Source of the DNA: Limnoperna fortunei
Lineage: Eukaryota; Mollusca; Bivalvia; Mytilida; Modiolidae
Length of the DNA: 64,000 nt
Direction of reading: 5' to 3'
NCBI GenBank assembly: GCA_944474755.1
Contig: OX104115.1
Span: 37,459,080 to 37,523,079 of the forward strand
Shown here: piece by piece, positions 1-12,570 of the stretch
Layout of the letters: each line of letters begins with the position of its first letter
Position numbering within the stretch: position 1 is the first letter of the stretch
Made by a program: the position numbers and the translations under genes
The notes under the pieces: model-generated
What the model was told of the DNA's origin: nothing
The model's input: only the letters and a program-made list of their open reading frames with translations
The model's database searches: none

Positions 1-279
1 AGTTCGCGTCGCTGGCTTTTGTCTGTGTTTTGTTATATGTTTGTTGTTCTTGCTCCCATTGCTCTGTATTTTGGATTTTGTAATTTTGATATCTTTCCAA
101 CGTTTGATACATCTACCAGATTTGACTCCAGGTGTTTGTGGAGTCTGGTGGAGTTTGAATGATATCCTTTTTAATTGTTCATTTCGGCTTCTAGAATAAC
201 TACTATCCCATACCACTCATTATCACTACCAAATTATTAACGGATTAAGTAACACATCTCAAAATACAAAACAATGTGA

Positions 280-1520
280 CATTGACACCATTAACAGACG
301 TCTACATGATATAGAGGCTATAGAGGAAACTAAACAGAAACAAATTCAGTCAAAAATAATCAAAAGAGACCGCCTTCCAGAAGCAATTTGGAGAGTAAAT
401 TATCAACTACTGGTAATAACAAAACAATCAAATAAAAAAGAAGACATAGATTTATTCGAAAGCGAAACGGAAAAGACAACATAGTCATCTTACCCTCTTA
501 CTACACATGAGGAACAAGTTCTCAGCAAGGGTCACAACTTCTGTCCTGTCCCTTCAAGCATTAACTAGTTTCAACTTGAGACAGACCTAAACAACTATGC
601 GCGGAGACTACGAATAAAAGATTTTTTTCATCGTCGAGAAATAAACACCTTCAGAAAGCCGAAATTACCACTTACGAAGATGACAAACGCAGACACGCCA
701 TACAGAAATTTAAGAAAAAAAGCAACTGGAATCCGCCTAAAAAAATGACAATCTGGAGGTTTTTATTAACATAGTTACAGCAGATGTGAAATCGTCCGTA
801 ACTAACAAACGGAAACACAACATATCTAAAAATGAAAGTATGGATATGAAGAATCTAAAGTATAGACCAGAAATAACTATAAAAACAGCCGACAAGGGGA
901 GTGCTGTGGTTGTTATGAACACGGAGGATTACATTAAAGAGGGTGTCAAACAACTGTCAAATACCTCATTTTACAAAAAAACTTGCATCTGATCGTACAC
1001 CTGCTATAACAAAGGAAATACAGTCCACCTTATCTAAAATGAATGTCCGTAACTAACAAACGGAAACACAACATCTCTAAAAATGAAAGTATGGCTATGA
1101 AGAATCTAAAGTATAGACCAGAAATAACTATAAAACCAGCCGACAAGGGGAGTGCTGCGGTTGTTATGAACACGGAGGAATACATTAAAGAGGGTGTCAA
1201 ACAAATGTGAAATACCTCATTTTACAAAAAAAAAAAACTTGCATCTGACCCTACACCTGCTATAACAAAGGAAATACAGTCCACCTTATCTAAAATGAAT
1301 GTCCGTAACTAACAAACAGAAACTCAACATCTCTAAAAATAAAAGTATGGCTATGAAGAATCTAAAGTATAGACCAGATATAACCATAAAACCAGGCGAC
1401 AAGGGGAGTGCTGTGGTTGTTATGAACACGGAGGATTACATTAAAGAGGGTGTCAAACAACTGTCAGATACCTCATTTTACAAAAAAACTTGCATCTGAC
1501 CCTACACCTGCTATAACATC
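280..1520 (+). pseudogene. Penelope-like retroelement fragment, decayed
   Basis: Broken reading frames translate to the region upstream of the reverse transcriptase core of Penelope-like elements. Around 512-553 the frame reads EQVLSKGHNFCPVP, close to the 'LSKG-NFCP-P' block known in that family. It is followed by a basic stretch near 590-640 (LNNYARRLRIKDFFHRRE) and then by the block KPADKGSAVVVMNTEDYIKEG near 890-940. Family knowledge places these ahead of the RT palm. The RT core and the GIY-YIG endonuclease are not seen downstream, so the copy is truncated as well as frameshifted and stop-ridden. No ends or target duplications could be set. An alternative would be another RT family, but the KPADKG block argues for Penelope. 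Confidence 0.7.
794..1517 (+). repeat. Three tandem copies of a ~250-bp Penelope-like segment
   Basis: The segment beginning gtccgtaactaacaaac starts at 794, 1045 and 1301, giving periods of 251 and 256 bp. Each copy encodes the same KPADKGSAVVVMNTEDYIKEG block. Copies differ by point changes and by the length of an A-run (extended in the second copy near 1225-1232). The third copy ends near 'cctgctataac' and lacks the link sequence 'aaaggaaatacag' that joins the others. This is duplication inside an old retroelement, not an intact gene. Confidence 0.9.
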
Positions 1521-2599
1521 CTATATAATAAATACAAAAAGTTTAACAGTTCACATTATAAACCAACGCATTTCAATAGCAAATTATAAATCGTTACTAG
1601 AATGGTTATTATTATTTAACTTGTATTTGCTGAATTAATAATCAAGCTAAAAGAAAAATTACTCATGGTCGATTTGATACCATTTAAAATTAAACCATGT
1701 GCTGTTCTTATATTTTCAGAGTACTTACCTAAAACATAGTAAAACTTTGTGCAGGAGAAAAAAAATCCAGCAATGAAAACAACTGCAAATAATATAAAAA
1801 GTTACCTAAAAAGTTGAAATTATTACTACTGAATGCATAAAATGAAGTATGTCGATAGATATTATTGTCAAACTTCAATATATAGTTAACTTCAATTATT
1901 ACTCATTGTTCATTTGAATGCACACACAAACATTTTGTGCTAAATCCAGTGGTCTAAAGCTTTATTGTTGCTTTCATAAACATGTAGAGCAAACACCTTA
2001 AATACTGCGTACAAAGAGAACCCATTAAGTAAATAAACATCAACACACCGATATTTTCCTTGTAAAGCAAATTTACTTATTTCAGAGTCATAATTAAATC
2101 CTTTTTTATTAAGGAATTCATACCCAGACCAACTTTTGCAGCGTATACGATTCTTTCATTTTCAATCACGTTTTTCAACTCATCTTCCTTTACAGCACCT
2201 GCATAACGAATTTAAACAAACATAAGTAAACTTTAAAATCAGGCACAATTCAGTTCGTTAAGACTTTTTTCCGGTGTATCTATTTGGAATGTCTACACAA
2301 TATGATGGATTATTTTAAATTACAATTTGAATAATGTTTAAATTCAATATTATATTTAAGTGAAATGATGAAAGAAAAGAATCATGGCTAATCAGTTAAT
2401 CTCTTAGTTTTTTCTGATATAGGTTTTAAAATGTTTAAATAATTTAATATTTGTGTCTAGAGACAACCTTTATGATCCAAAACGAGAGATTTCTCAGGTT
2501 AGTAGTACATTTATATCGATGGAAAGCAAGTGTTGTTCTCCGAGTGTTTAAGTTTATCAATTTGTTTGTCAACTGATTGTTCATTATGACTTATTTTTT
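1521..2599. other. AT-rich spacer
   Basis: No supported gene, repeat end or RNA seen; open stretches here are short and have no recognisable composition or splice context. Confidence 0.5.
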
Positions 2600-2812
2600 T
2601 CCGGGACATAACTATGGGCACAGGTGTGACCACATGTATATTTTATTCAAGTCACTATAAGGAGTAGTGTCATCGGCGAACAATCTAGTGTTGGCTTGAA
2701 TATCATTTGATATGTCGTTTATAAATGTACAAAAGAGTACGGGACCTAATATTGATCCTTGTGGAACTCCAGCATTGCTATTATTGCAAGAATTATAACA
2801 TGGCAACATGGC
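2600..2812 (-). pseudogene. Non-LTR retrotransposon RT fragment
   Basis: The minus-strand frame contains [14 protein letters not shown] and, about 25 residues later, [11 protein letters not shown]. These are the consecutive RT motifs (GVPQGS...LGPLLF and the FADD catalytic box) of jockey/CR1-type LINEs. Only about 60 residues survive, with stops on both sides, so it is a dead scrap. The clade cannot be decided from this length. Confidence 0.85.
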
Positions 2813-5800
2813 GCCTTGCAGGTAGGGAGGTCTGTAATTAGTCTGAGAATCCTCTGCCGTCCTTCACTTTAATTGGAACGAGGCACGTCGTAGAGTTCTA
2901 TATAGTCAAAGCAGCATATTTTGCAACAGTGGTCATAGTCAGCACATTTCACAATCTCCTGATTTTATAAACATGTTTGTGTTGTTCAACTAAATATAAA
3001 TCGCTTCTTTGTGTCTGACCGAATTACTAGGACAAAAATTTCAGGAGATGCTGTTAACCATCAGTTGATCTTTCTGTGGTCTTAACTTAATAAAAAGTCG
3101 TCAAAAATGGTGTAAACTTTACTTGTAACCGGAATTCCATGTTATTTCACTTAATTCCAATCGAGCATTTTGATAAGTCAGAACATCTTTCTTATATATA
3201 AGCCGGTGTCATACTAAGCAGTTACATAAAATATGCTATACCTTTCAACTTTACATTTCTATGTGCATTTTCTACAGCTATGACATGTATACAAGAGAGA
3301 CAGAGAGCTAACTACACATGCAACACAATATCACAATATGCAATCGATTACAAATTAGGCTGCAATCACTCCTGTATCGGATGTTTATGACAACTATAGT
3401 ATCCAGAATATAACAGAAATCTATCAACGTACTAAAGATTACATACATGTACCATCAGCATTACATGCATGATAGCACACTAATTTACTTTATAAGATAT
3501 ATTTTGAATTGATTTAGAATTGGTCACATAATAGTGAGTGTTTGGTACCATAAAAATGGCTTTGCACACCTAGAAACAAATGAGACAATCGATTCTATGC
3601 AATACATGTGATCTTTTTCTTACTTCAATTTAACCTTTAGCTGCTATTTTATTTAGGAGTTTATTCTATCAAAAAACAACTAAACATAATGCCCCACGTT
3701 AAAGGCAATTAATAAGTCCACAATAGTGTCAAAGCAGACCCAGAACGTTGGAGTTTACATGCTGGTAAATTTTATTTTGAATCTAATTCCATGTATTGGA
3801 TACACATATTATAATTCTGACATATCCTTAAAAGTAAATTTGCATATATTGAATTTGTTAGAATATGTTTACTTCAAGTTATACAAATTTTATGTCCATG
3901 TTAATCCATTATACATTTGTTTCAACTTTCTAATAGAGAATGCGAAACATGAAATTTATTAACAACTGTTCGTATACAAAAATTCTACCAAGTAGCATAA
4001 GAGATAAAAGTGGTTTCATAAATAGACCTGGCAGAACAATAGATTATAGCCTTTTTCATAAAAAATTTCTTTAAGTTAACTTACAGTAAAAAAGTTCATG
4101 TACAAACATCATATCAGAAGAAACACTTGCAATCACAACGAAATCATTCACTGTAATATGCTTAGGCTTTTAAGCCACTTATCATGCTTATTGCAGTCTG
4201 AGGATTTGCTGTATGTAGATGGATTATGACTTTGTAAAAAAATTCGATGCTTTAATGTCTGGAAAGATGAAAGATAGGTTCATATTCTGCCAATCAGGGT
4301 GAATATTACATGTATTTCTTGTTTTTATATATAAATTTGTATAATAACTGCCTTTTTCGATTTAAGCTGTGTGTATAGCAACTTATTAAACTAAAGATTT
4401 CACTTATGCCTCCCTTTTTGTGTTCCACCTGGTGACAATTAAAAGAAGCAGGAACAATTGGAATATTTATTTTAATTAGATTGTGTGTTTATAGAATAAT
4501 TTGATACTTTCCTCAATGTTGCTTACAGCTTTTGATTTACTAAAAAATAAGAATTGTGTAAGTTTACATCAACCTTTTTTCTGTTTCATATTTCGGACAT
4601 GCGCATGACATTTTCTATAAAGTTACAATTTACTCATTAAAATTTGTTTTATTACATATCAAAGCCAAATGTTAAAAACCTCATATATAATATTTCTTGA
4701 TGTCCCAATAAAATACGGATTTGAATGGAAAACAGGTGGAATAATAACAGATGTCATTTGTCTCAACATGGGGTCTGTTAAATGCAACTGCATAAGAGTT
4801 TGATTGTAATTTTGTAACGTTTCAAAGAAATTGTTCTACAAATTTTCCACATGATCTATCGAAGCTATGATATATTTTAAAAACAAAACCGAATAACATA
4901 CTATAAACTTCGAGGTCCGTTTACACTTATCGCTATTAATTATAAGTATAATGTAAACCAATACATTTTTGCGTGATATAAACTTTCGCGACTTTTGTGT
5001 GGAGGTTACAATCACGAAAGTTTATATCTGCGAAAAGGTAAAGGGACAATGAGTGATGACTCTTTACATGGTCATGTAAAATACCAAATTTGAAAACCTT
5101 ATTTGGGGATGATAAGAAAATGCAGAGAGTCTATACTAACTGTTAGTATAGTCCGTCAATTTAAGTTGTATTCAAAGATAAATTATGTTTTCGCAATGAC
5201 AACATCCGTTGTCTTAAATTTAGTTATCTTTCCTGATTATTTCTCTTTTTTTCTAGTAACGTTATTGCCACCTGTTTGGTACTTCAAAGGACAAATTAAT
5301 TATTTAATAAAAATTTAATTATGTCAGGTGTCAAAAGATCAAACAGCTTATTAGGCGTTAGTAAAACACAATCACCCTGATAATGAACAATTATGTACTT
5401 CTACAGGCCTAACAGGGCCATAAAGGTAAAAAAATAGATCGACAAAAAACTGAAGACAACAGAACGATAACTCAAATATTTCTTGTGTGCCCTTTTTCTA
5501 TAAAATGATAAGTAGGTCCATGAATTGTATTTTTAATGATGTCAATTTCATGAAAGTTTATATCCGCGAATCAGTGTACTGAATAAAACCCGCGAAAGTT
5601 TGCATACGCGAATAAAAATTTATTTACATTAATATATTTTGCATTTAACATATCTTCTAATCCGTATAAATTTGTTTTAAACGCTTTCGACAATGAACAT
5701 AAATTATAAGTCATGTCCGTTGTGCTGGGCACACTAATGCACTTTCCGCTGCAAAACTCAAAATATCAACGAGTACCTAAATTCGAAATTGTTCTGTTTT

Positions 5801-6568
5801 AAACCAATAACTTAAGTTAAAAAAGAATGAAACCTTTTGTCGGAACATGTTTTAGGAAGGACAATGACATAGGTAATGTGACGAAATTTATTCAATTTAC
5901 CTTTGAAAGTGAAAGTATATTTTTAAGTATCAGTGAGAATTTGTAACTCTATTTTCGTTGTCCGTTTCGTTTGATAGTATAGTAATTAAGGAGACAGGTC
6001 GGACTATTGTCCGGAAAGTAATTAGTACATTGTCCGATCAGAGTTAATATACCTTTTTCACAACGTGTTTATTCCGATTTGGTCAGGAATGTAGAATATC
6101 CCTGAAGTTTAGCGAGATCGAGGCTAAGGGTGTATCAGTCCAAGCAGTCGTTGAGAAACATATGTATAAATATTTGTTTTTTAATGTATCATAAATAAAT
6201 TGCTTTTCTTTCTAAGTTTCTGTTATTATTTCATATTCGCTTCACGACGTAAATTTGGTTTAAACATCTGTAATTTGTTATTGAGTTTAATCATTTGAGA
6301 TAAACATTATAAATGCAAGATAAATGCAATATTTTGTAGTAGTTTCGCCTTGAATTTGTTGTATACAATAGAGAATGAAGGAAAGTTGTCGAAATTCGAG
6401 TAGGCGACCATATACGAGGGTCGGGAGAACTTTTTCGGGAAACCAGGGTTGGGCATTTGTTTTAACGGAAATTCGATGTTTGGTTAAAATTTGACCGGGA
6501 ATTTGGAATTAAAACGTAAGCAAGATAAGGAAAAGAACACAGTTTTGTCGCCAGGAATTCGCGATATA
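2813..6568. other. Intergenic, no supported gene
   Basis: Long AT-rich stretch. The only structure I can support is the short repeated motif with core GAAAGTTTATAT at 4977-5613, listed separately. The open frames at 3726 and 5103 are low-complexity and not convincing. Confidence 0.5.
4975..5615. repeat. Four copies of a short 'gcgaaagtttatatccgcga' motif
   Basis: The motif appears inverted at about 4980-4993 (gatataaactttcgcgac), then forward at about 5012-5034, 5550-5570 and 5590-5613. The first two copies form a hairpin with a loop of about 20 bp. The outer pairs are 0.55 kb apart, which would suit the ends of a small DNA element, but no target duplication was found. Confidence 0.55.
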
Positions 6569-6671
6569 ATGTTACCGGAATTAATTTTTATGGTTTTATT
6601 GATGTCAAACCTTACATTGGTACGCTGTGATTCCGAAGACCTGGGGATATCATATTTTCACAGTTTACAAG
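6569..6671 (+). CDS. Candidate signal-peptide first exon
   Basis: From ATG 6569 the frame reads MLPELIFMVLLMSNLTLVRC followed by DSEDLG. That is a hydrophobic core of about 15 residues ending in a small or polar region typical of a secretory signal peptide, with a plausible cut after RC. A GT donor (caa|gtattg) lies at about 6671, just before the in-frame stop. No following exon was identified and the donor is weak, so this may be chance. Confidence 0.25.
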
Positions 6672-9159
6672 TATTGTTCTAGCTTATCCCATAACAAAGC
6701 TGAACTTGATGTTCGTGGCCAATAATTAAATAGTATGAAAATTATTTCAAATTAGTACAGCAACTTCAGGTTGGCCGTCTTTTCAATATTGGCCAAATTG
6801 ACAACATCTGGACAATTTTTTTTGTTAATATTTTTGGGAATGCAGGAAACTGTCAAAACTATGACCGGGAATTCGGGATTTTCTAATATTGTGATCGGAA
6901 ATTCGGGATGATAACCCCTCCTCATATTTATTCAAAGTCATATTTTCTTGGCATTTTTTACTATTTGGCCTGAGAACTTTTGATGAATTATCCATGTTAT
7001 TGTTTTTCAAAATGTTCACTTTGGGAATGGAATTATACAAATTGTAGGTTTAGATTTAGAATATATAATTGTGTCTTTGGACTAATTTTTGTATAAGTTT
7101 AACTTTGATTATACATGTACATGTTGGGGTAACCCTACCTTTTTGGAAAAAAATTGTAGGATTTTATCTTTTTATATGTGTCACCTTTTTTCATAACTAA
7201 GTCACCGTATTTTTAAGTCCTATTAATTTACTAGGTACATGTATTTATAACCCTAATGAAAATTACACGGCGAAAATTGTCTAAGGTCCGTATTCCATAG
7301 TCTATCTTTGGCTGTTAAATTAAGTTCTTTAAATCATATTTCCTTGATGCAATCTTAACTAAGAAGATAACTGAAATTGTCCACGATGTCCTTCCCCGTT
7401 TGACCCGTCATCAGAAGTTGCATTCTTTCGATCGTCTACAGCTGATTAAATAATAACACCTGGTAACTAAAATCTGCCTTGTGACAAACACGCTTAAATT
7501 GCCATTTTTCTCTGAAATGCTTTTTTAACACATCTCATGATCCATAATTGATCGTATTTGTGTGTAATGTTTACATTCGAGGCCATTGTCAGTTACAGAA
7601 GCTATAGAGATCTATACACCCTCAGCCTCATTATGAACTAATAAGAGCGATCTATTTTTAGAAACAAAGATATTGTGAAACTCGTATATTGATTGAAAAC
7701 CGTCAGTACATACTTTGTTGTTATTAAAGCATTTCGAAAAAGTAAAACACATTATGTGACAAGGATTTTTTTGTTTAAAGATTATTTTGTTTGTAGGCTA
7801 CTAAATTTAGTTTATAATATGAATTTTCTCAGTTCACATGTAGCAGTTTTGCATGAAAATGACAAGTGGTTCGTTCTGCATAACGGCTTCTTCTTTAATA
7901 ATATCCGAAAGTCATTTATTATATGGTTTGTAACGCAATTGCTATTTCTGAAAACTGACCAGACCATTAGTACTGTCTGAATACGGCAGTGACCAATTGT
8001 TTTGTGTGACAAGTGGGACTGACAAGTTCACTTCGTACTAGTGGTTAAAAATAATGATCAGAGGTACACTGATATTATTCACATTAAATGTGCACTGAAC
8101 AGGAGGCATATAAATCATAGAGTAGTAATAAGTCGAACAAAAACATTCATTGATCTGGTCATTGGAAAAGTTTGTAAGGATTAAGGGATAAAGCTGTGTT
8201 AGTCTGTTAGGGTTTAACGCTACCTTAAGATCTAGAAGTCAGCCAAATAGCACGCAGCATATCCGAAGAAAACACCTTGGCACGAATCATGGGGGTAAAG
8301 CTGGCGGTGTTTCTAGCGTGTAGGGTACAACCCCTTGCACGTTACAGTAACATCATGGACAGACCTGGACGATATTATACCACGAAATTATGTGTTGTCC
8401 GCAAGCAATGCCTTTATAACGTCAAAATATAAATTGAGTTTGTTTTCTTCTCAACTGAATTGTATTAGTCAGTTATATTTGGTCATTTAGAATATAATTA
8501 AACCACGTGTTTAAGAATTTTAACGACATTGTTGACCTCATGACCAGTCAGGTATGATTTAATACCTAATAATTCCTTAATGTGTTCCTATGAATAGACA
8601 AATAGAGATGTTTACTTAATGTGGTAAACTAGATATTTTACGTTTGCAGTCTTTTTTGTGTGGTAGAAAATTAGTAACCAAACAATGTAAATTAAACAAT
8701 TTTATTAAAAGAATTCTTTACTCAGACTTTAAGAATACAAAGAATAACAACACTTAGATATTTTCACTATGCAAATACAAAAAGGGATTACCTTGTAGTC
8801 TTAATTTCGTTGATGGTGTTATTGACGACAGCCGCCTAGCAAAATGAAAATGTATCTTATTAATTAAGTTTCTTTTGCCTTTTGCTGAAGCAAACTACCA
8901 CTTGATTGCATTTTCCAGAAAAACAGTAAATATTTACAAACAGTTGAACAATACCAAAAATTAAAAAAACGATATCTTATTGTATGAAATCTAACATGTA
9001 GCAGCGGGGTCATTGTCGTAGTCTTTCGCAGAAATTTAATTTTCACATTCGTTCATATAAATTTAAAAATTCGTGTTAACAACATTTTTGGCCTATTCTC
9101 TTATCACAATGAATAATTGTATGTATATGAGTGGTAATAAACTTATTACACTGACTTAC
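6672..9159. other. Intergenic or intronic AT-rich DNA
   Basis: No domain, repeat end or coherent exon recognised. The 95-residue open frame at 7693-7980 is dominated by Phe/Asn/Lys/Ile, as expected from AT-rich random sequence. Confidence 0.45.
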
Positions 9160-9226
9160 CTCTGTGCTTCAATTTTAGGACATCTGAATTGTCCCATCCA
9201 ATCAATAATCCTTATACAGTCATAGT
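9160..9226 (-). CDS. Cysteine-rich secreted protein, internal exon (third found)
   Basis: This 67-bp exon has an acceptor (ttaattccag at its upstream edge, 9226) and a donor (cagag|gtaagt at 9160). Its incoming phase of 1 matches the exon at 9775-10077, and the joined frame reads SPDYDCIRIIDW across the junction. It adds two cysteines (in DYDC and FRC) and leaves in phase 2. I could not place the next exon, where a membrane segment or stop would be expected. The exact phase match and strong donor are the main support. Confidence 0.6.
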
Positions 9227-9774
9227 CTGGAATTAAAAGTGAGTGTTAATCAACATCTGTATTGTTTTCTTGAGGGATGTTAATTTTACAATAAGGATAC
9301 GAATAACTGTACAATACAAAGTATTGGTTTTATTATTGATTGCCTAAAGAAAATTCGATACCTTTTGTCTATCATGTATTTTCTGTCTATAGAACAGTTT
9401 CAGAACTCTTTGAGCATAATTGCCCACAGAATATGATCTTTTCATATTTATAGCAGGTTCTATCTGCTGACAATTCGTCTGTAATAACCACTATTGCAAT
9501 ACAAACATCTGCTAAACATTGTTAACAACACAAAACACATTGTAATACATTGTGTTTATTTACAATATACGTTATTGCAATCAAAATAATTTTAATTCAT
9601 TTTATGTACAAGGCCTTGCACTAAAATGTTGTATTGCAAAATACATTATTGCAATTACGGCTCTTTCACACTTTATTGAAATACATGTTGTAATGCAATT
9701 ATATTTTTTTTTAAACTTTAATGAATGAAAAGTATTTTCATAATTTATAAGTAGATTTATTGTCATAGATTTAC

Positions 9775-10077
9775 CTGGTGATAAAATTTCGGAATGCTTG
9801 CATAACTTTTTGTAACAAGAACAGTCCTGTCCTCCATGAAAGCAGCTACATCCGTCATTTGGTTCAGTAACAAAAGCGTATCCCTTTGTGTAATCACATT
9901 TACATGTTCGATCAGACGTTGAGTTGCCTTCATATGATATAATTTGACCTTCATCTGTACAGTCAGACTTTAAAAATATGCATTCGTTGCTGCCATTGGT
10001 CCAAAATTTAATTGGCTGAAAATATGCGTCATCACACAGTTTTCCATCCAATCCACCTCTTATGACGAATTTGTACC
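9775..10077 (-). CDS. Cysteine-rich secreted protein, main cysteine exon
   Basis: A 303-bp, phase 1-1 exon of 101 codons with acceptor aaattaaag at 10077 and donor ccag|gtaaat at 9775. It carries ten cysteines, including TCKCDYTKGY, DGCSCF and DCSCYKKLC, and one NGS and one NST glycosylation site. The composition and spacing fit an extracellular disulphide-rich domain. I recognise this layout (CDYTKG followed by paired cysteines) from an uncharacterised bivalve multigene family whose members sit on the cell surface, but cannot name it. A TNF-receptor-like cysteine module is one possibility and is not proven. Because its length is a multiple of three, it could be skipped or duplicated without breaking frame. 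Confidence 0.7.
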
Positions 10078-10229
10078 CTTTAATTTTGTAAAACGATAAT
10101 CATCATGTTGGATTTGCATGTTTTGTAGCTTTGAGGTGATACTTTTATTATAAGCCACTTTTTGAATATGCTTGTGGTGAAGTTTTGGATAACATGGGGG
10201 TGGGGTACTGCAAGAAACTTTGAACAAAA

Positions 10230-10485
10230 TACAGCTTGGCATCAACATTGAATTATGACCTATAAGAGGATAAAAACTATATCTGATGTCACTTGTCACT
10301 GTGGTTCTGACCGCGAAGGTTCAAATCATTACGTCTTTGAATGTTCGAAATATGCTAATATTAGATATAAAATCTTCAGCAGTTGCCAATCTTCTGTCCA
10401 ATAAATATAGAACTTCTTACATCTGGTGATTCGCAATTGTGTAATAAGCAGAACGAACACGTCTTTAAGCATGTAATTGAGTAAA
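10230..10485 (+). pseudogene. LINE C-terminal fragment in the intron of the cysteine-rich gene
   Basis: Plus-strand frames read CHCGSDREGSNHYVFECSKY, then NIRYKIF, then (after stops and a shift) TSGDSQLCNKQNEHVFKHV. The CxCG...E...HY.F.C..Y...R pattern is the cysteine-histidine tail at the end of many jockey/CR1-like LINE polyproteins. The fragment is antisense to, and inside, the intron between the exons at 11090 and 10077. Confidence 0.65.
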
Positions 10486-11089
10486 TAACATTCCCCATCG
10501 TTTGAATAATTACTCACATGGATTAAAATCAATCATCATCACATCCATCACATCGATCTTTCTATTTAATTTCCCTCTTTTTGTAGTTTGCTATTAATAT
10601 TTGTCATCAAAAGTTTTGTTGTCTCCAACAAACATAATATAATTTATATTGTATTACGATGTACGATGCTCTATCAATTTTATGTAATATAACGTATATT
10701 GTAGAAGACTTCATAAGTTAGATTAAGTTGTGTTCATTCTATTTGCATATTAAGGAAATACAATATGTTTAAACTAAACTTTTATTATTGCTGTTGCCAA
10801 ATACAAAACAGTATTACGTTTTCGATTTTTATAAAATATAATCTACTTTTTTTATTTATTGTCTGTAAATAAAAAATTAGGATTTATACAGCATATATTA
10901 CGTTTCGTATAAAAAACAAAAAAAATAATCATAAATGGATCATACGGTCATTCAATTCGATACATACCAGTACACTTCCTTTTCAATGCTACTTGAACAA
11001 ATCATGATTGATGAACGTTAAACCATCTGTCAATCAAATAATTTTCTTGGTCTGTTAGTTTCAATTTCAACTAAATGCCCAATACATAC

Positions 11090-11273
11090 CTGGCCTCTGG
11101 TATTCTACAGCATGCATACAGGATTCGGTATAGAGGTGCCGGTTTTCATCAAACAAACAATAATACTCTGGATGTGTTCTGTTACATTTCGCTTTTGCTG
11201 TAAGACTCCACTGTGATGTGTCTGGACACAGGGCACCACACATAAGAATGGCCACTCCACTTAACAAGAAATT
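11090..11273 (-). CDS. Cysteine-rich secreted protein, N-terminal exon
   Basis: A 184-bp exon running from acceptor ttttggtag (edge 11273) to donor gccag|gtatgt (11090). It begins NFLLSGVAILMCGALC, the hydrophobic end of a signal peptide, then CPDTSQWS with four more spaced cysteines, and ends EYQRP in phase 1. That joins exactly to the exon at 9775-10077 to give PGYKFVIRGG. The initiating ATG must lie in a further exon upstream (higher coordinates), which I could not identify because the frame meets a stop in the acceptor. Function is unknown; a secreted or surface protein is inferred. Confidence 0.65.
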
Positions 11274-12462
11274 CTACCAAAAACATCAGCCTTTCTTAAT
11301 ATTATAGAAAATCAATCATTTTGTGTCAGTGTCAATTTATGGTAATTCTCAGAATATAGAATTCATGTTAAAAATATATTGCTTATTTCTATGATCTATA
11401 ATTAATATTTAAAAATAGCTAAAATCTACCTAATAATAGTTATACAGGAAGACAAGCATATACTATCTCAAATTATGTACTGTGGTTGGTTATGCAGCTG
11501 TGTATAGAAAAAAGGTAGAGAATTATATGATATTATACATATTGTAAGATCATAAACTATATTATTTTAATATGAAGTAAAATTTCAAGATTCAATATTG
11601 TCTTAATTATGTCAGGGAAAGACAAGTGCTAATTACAATTTATTTCTGTATACCTTACAAGAATTATTTTTAAAAACTATTGAACAAATTAATAAAAACA
11701 CATATAAAGATCAACGTTACTGTCTAGCAAACGTTTTGCATCCCTAATAGAAAGTTAAATTAGAACACTTTGTCTAAAATTATCTTCAAAATTCGTTAAA
11801 TATTTTGAACTTAAAACGAATCTCTATATAATCCAAAATGTATTAGTCTACATTTATGAAAGGTTAAATTCAGCTATAATTTCGAATAGGATTTATAATC
11901 CAGTGGTACTCTGTTCCTTGGATGTATTAAGATCTAGCATTTGAAATGGATACATGTCTTATATCCAAAGCGCATGTTAATAATTGTGTATTTTATGAAT
12001 TAAATGTTCACACTTTTGCAGATTGCAGTATGTTCGTATATTTCTATTTCCTACTGAACAGTTCATAGAGTAATCTAGTTTCTTAAGCTTAAAAAGCTAA
12101 CCAAATAATAATGTATACGATTTACATATTATATAAAGTAAAGCTAAATTGAATCAATATGATAAAACCGTAGGCACACGATAACACATCCCGTCTAAAG
12201 AAAAAAAAATAACAACAAAAACTTAAATATTTGAATACTAGGAAAACAATCCATTTCCATACATTAAAAAAAATCCTCGATATAGAAATAGCTTCAACAT
12301 TATATTATACATCGATACGATGCCTACATGCATTTATTTCTACAATACCAAACAACAGAAGATATTCAATGAAACTGTTCAATAATATTTGGCCTGACCA
12401 TTTTTATTATGAGAGACAAATATGTGTTTTAGATATTTGATGAGCACTCCATATCGAAAGTG

Positions 12463-12570
12463 GCAATCCATGTCAATTAACATTGAAGTCGAGTGTACCA
12501 TGCCTCAAGTGAAACTTGAATCCGTAACCTCAGTGTTGAACAAACCACGTGATCAATAGAAGATGACTTA
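12463..12570 (-). repeat. SINE, tail-less worn copy
   Basis: Matches the tRNA-side half of the family (ggcaatcc-tgtcaattaa, then a B-box-like region, then accacgtgatcaatag). The 3' CAAA-tail half is absent. Confidence 0.6.

Noticed and set aside
7693..7980. 95-residue plus-strand open frame
   Set aside because: Phe/Asn/Ile/Lys-rich, overlaps another frame on the opposite strand, no signal or motif.
10060..10299. 79-residue minus-strand frame next to the cysteine-rich exon
   Set aside because: Lies across the intron boundary and over the plus-strand LINE remnant; no independent support.
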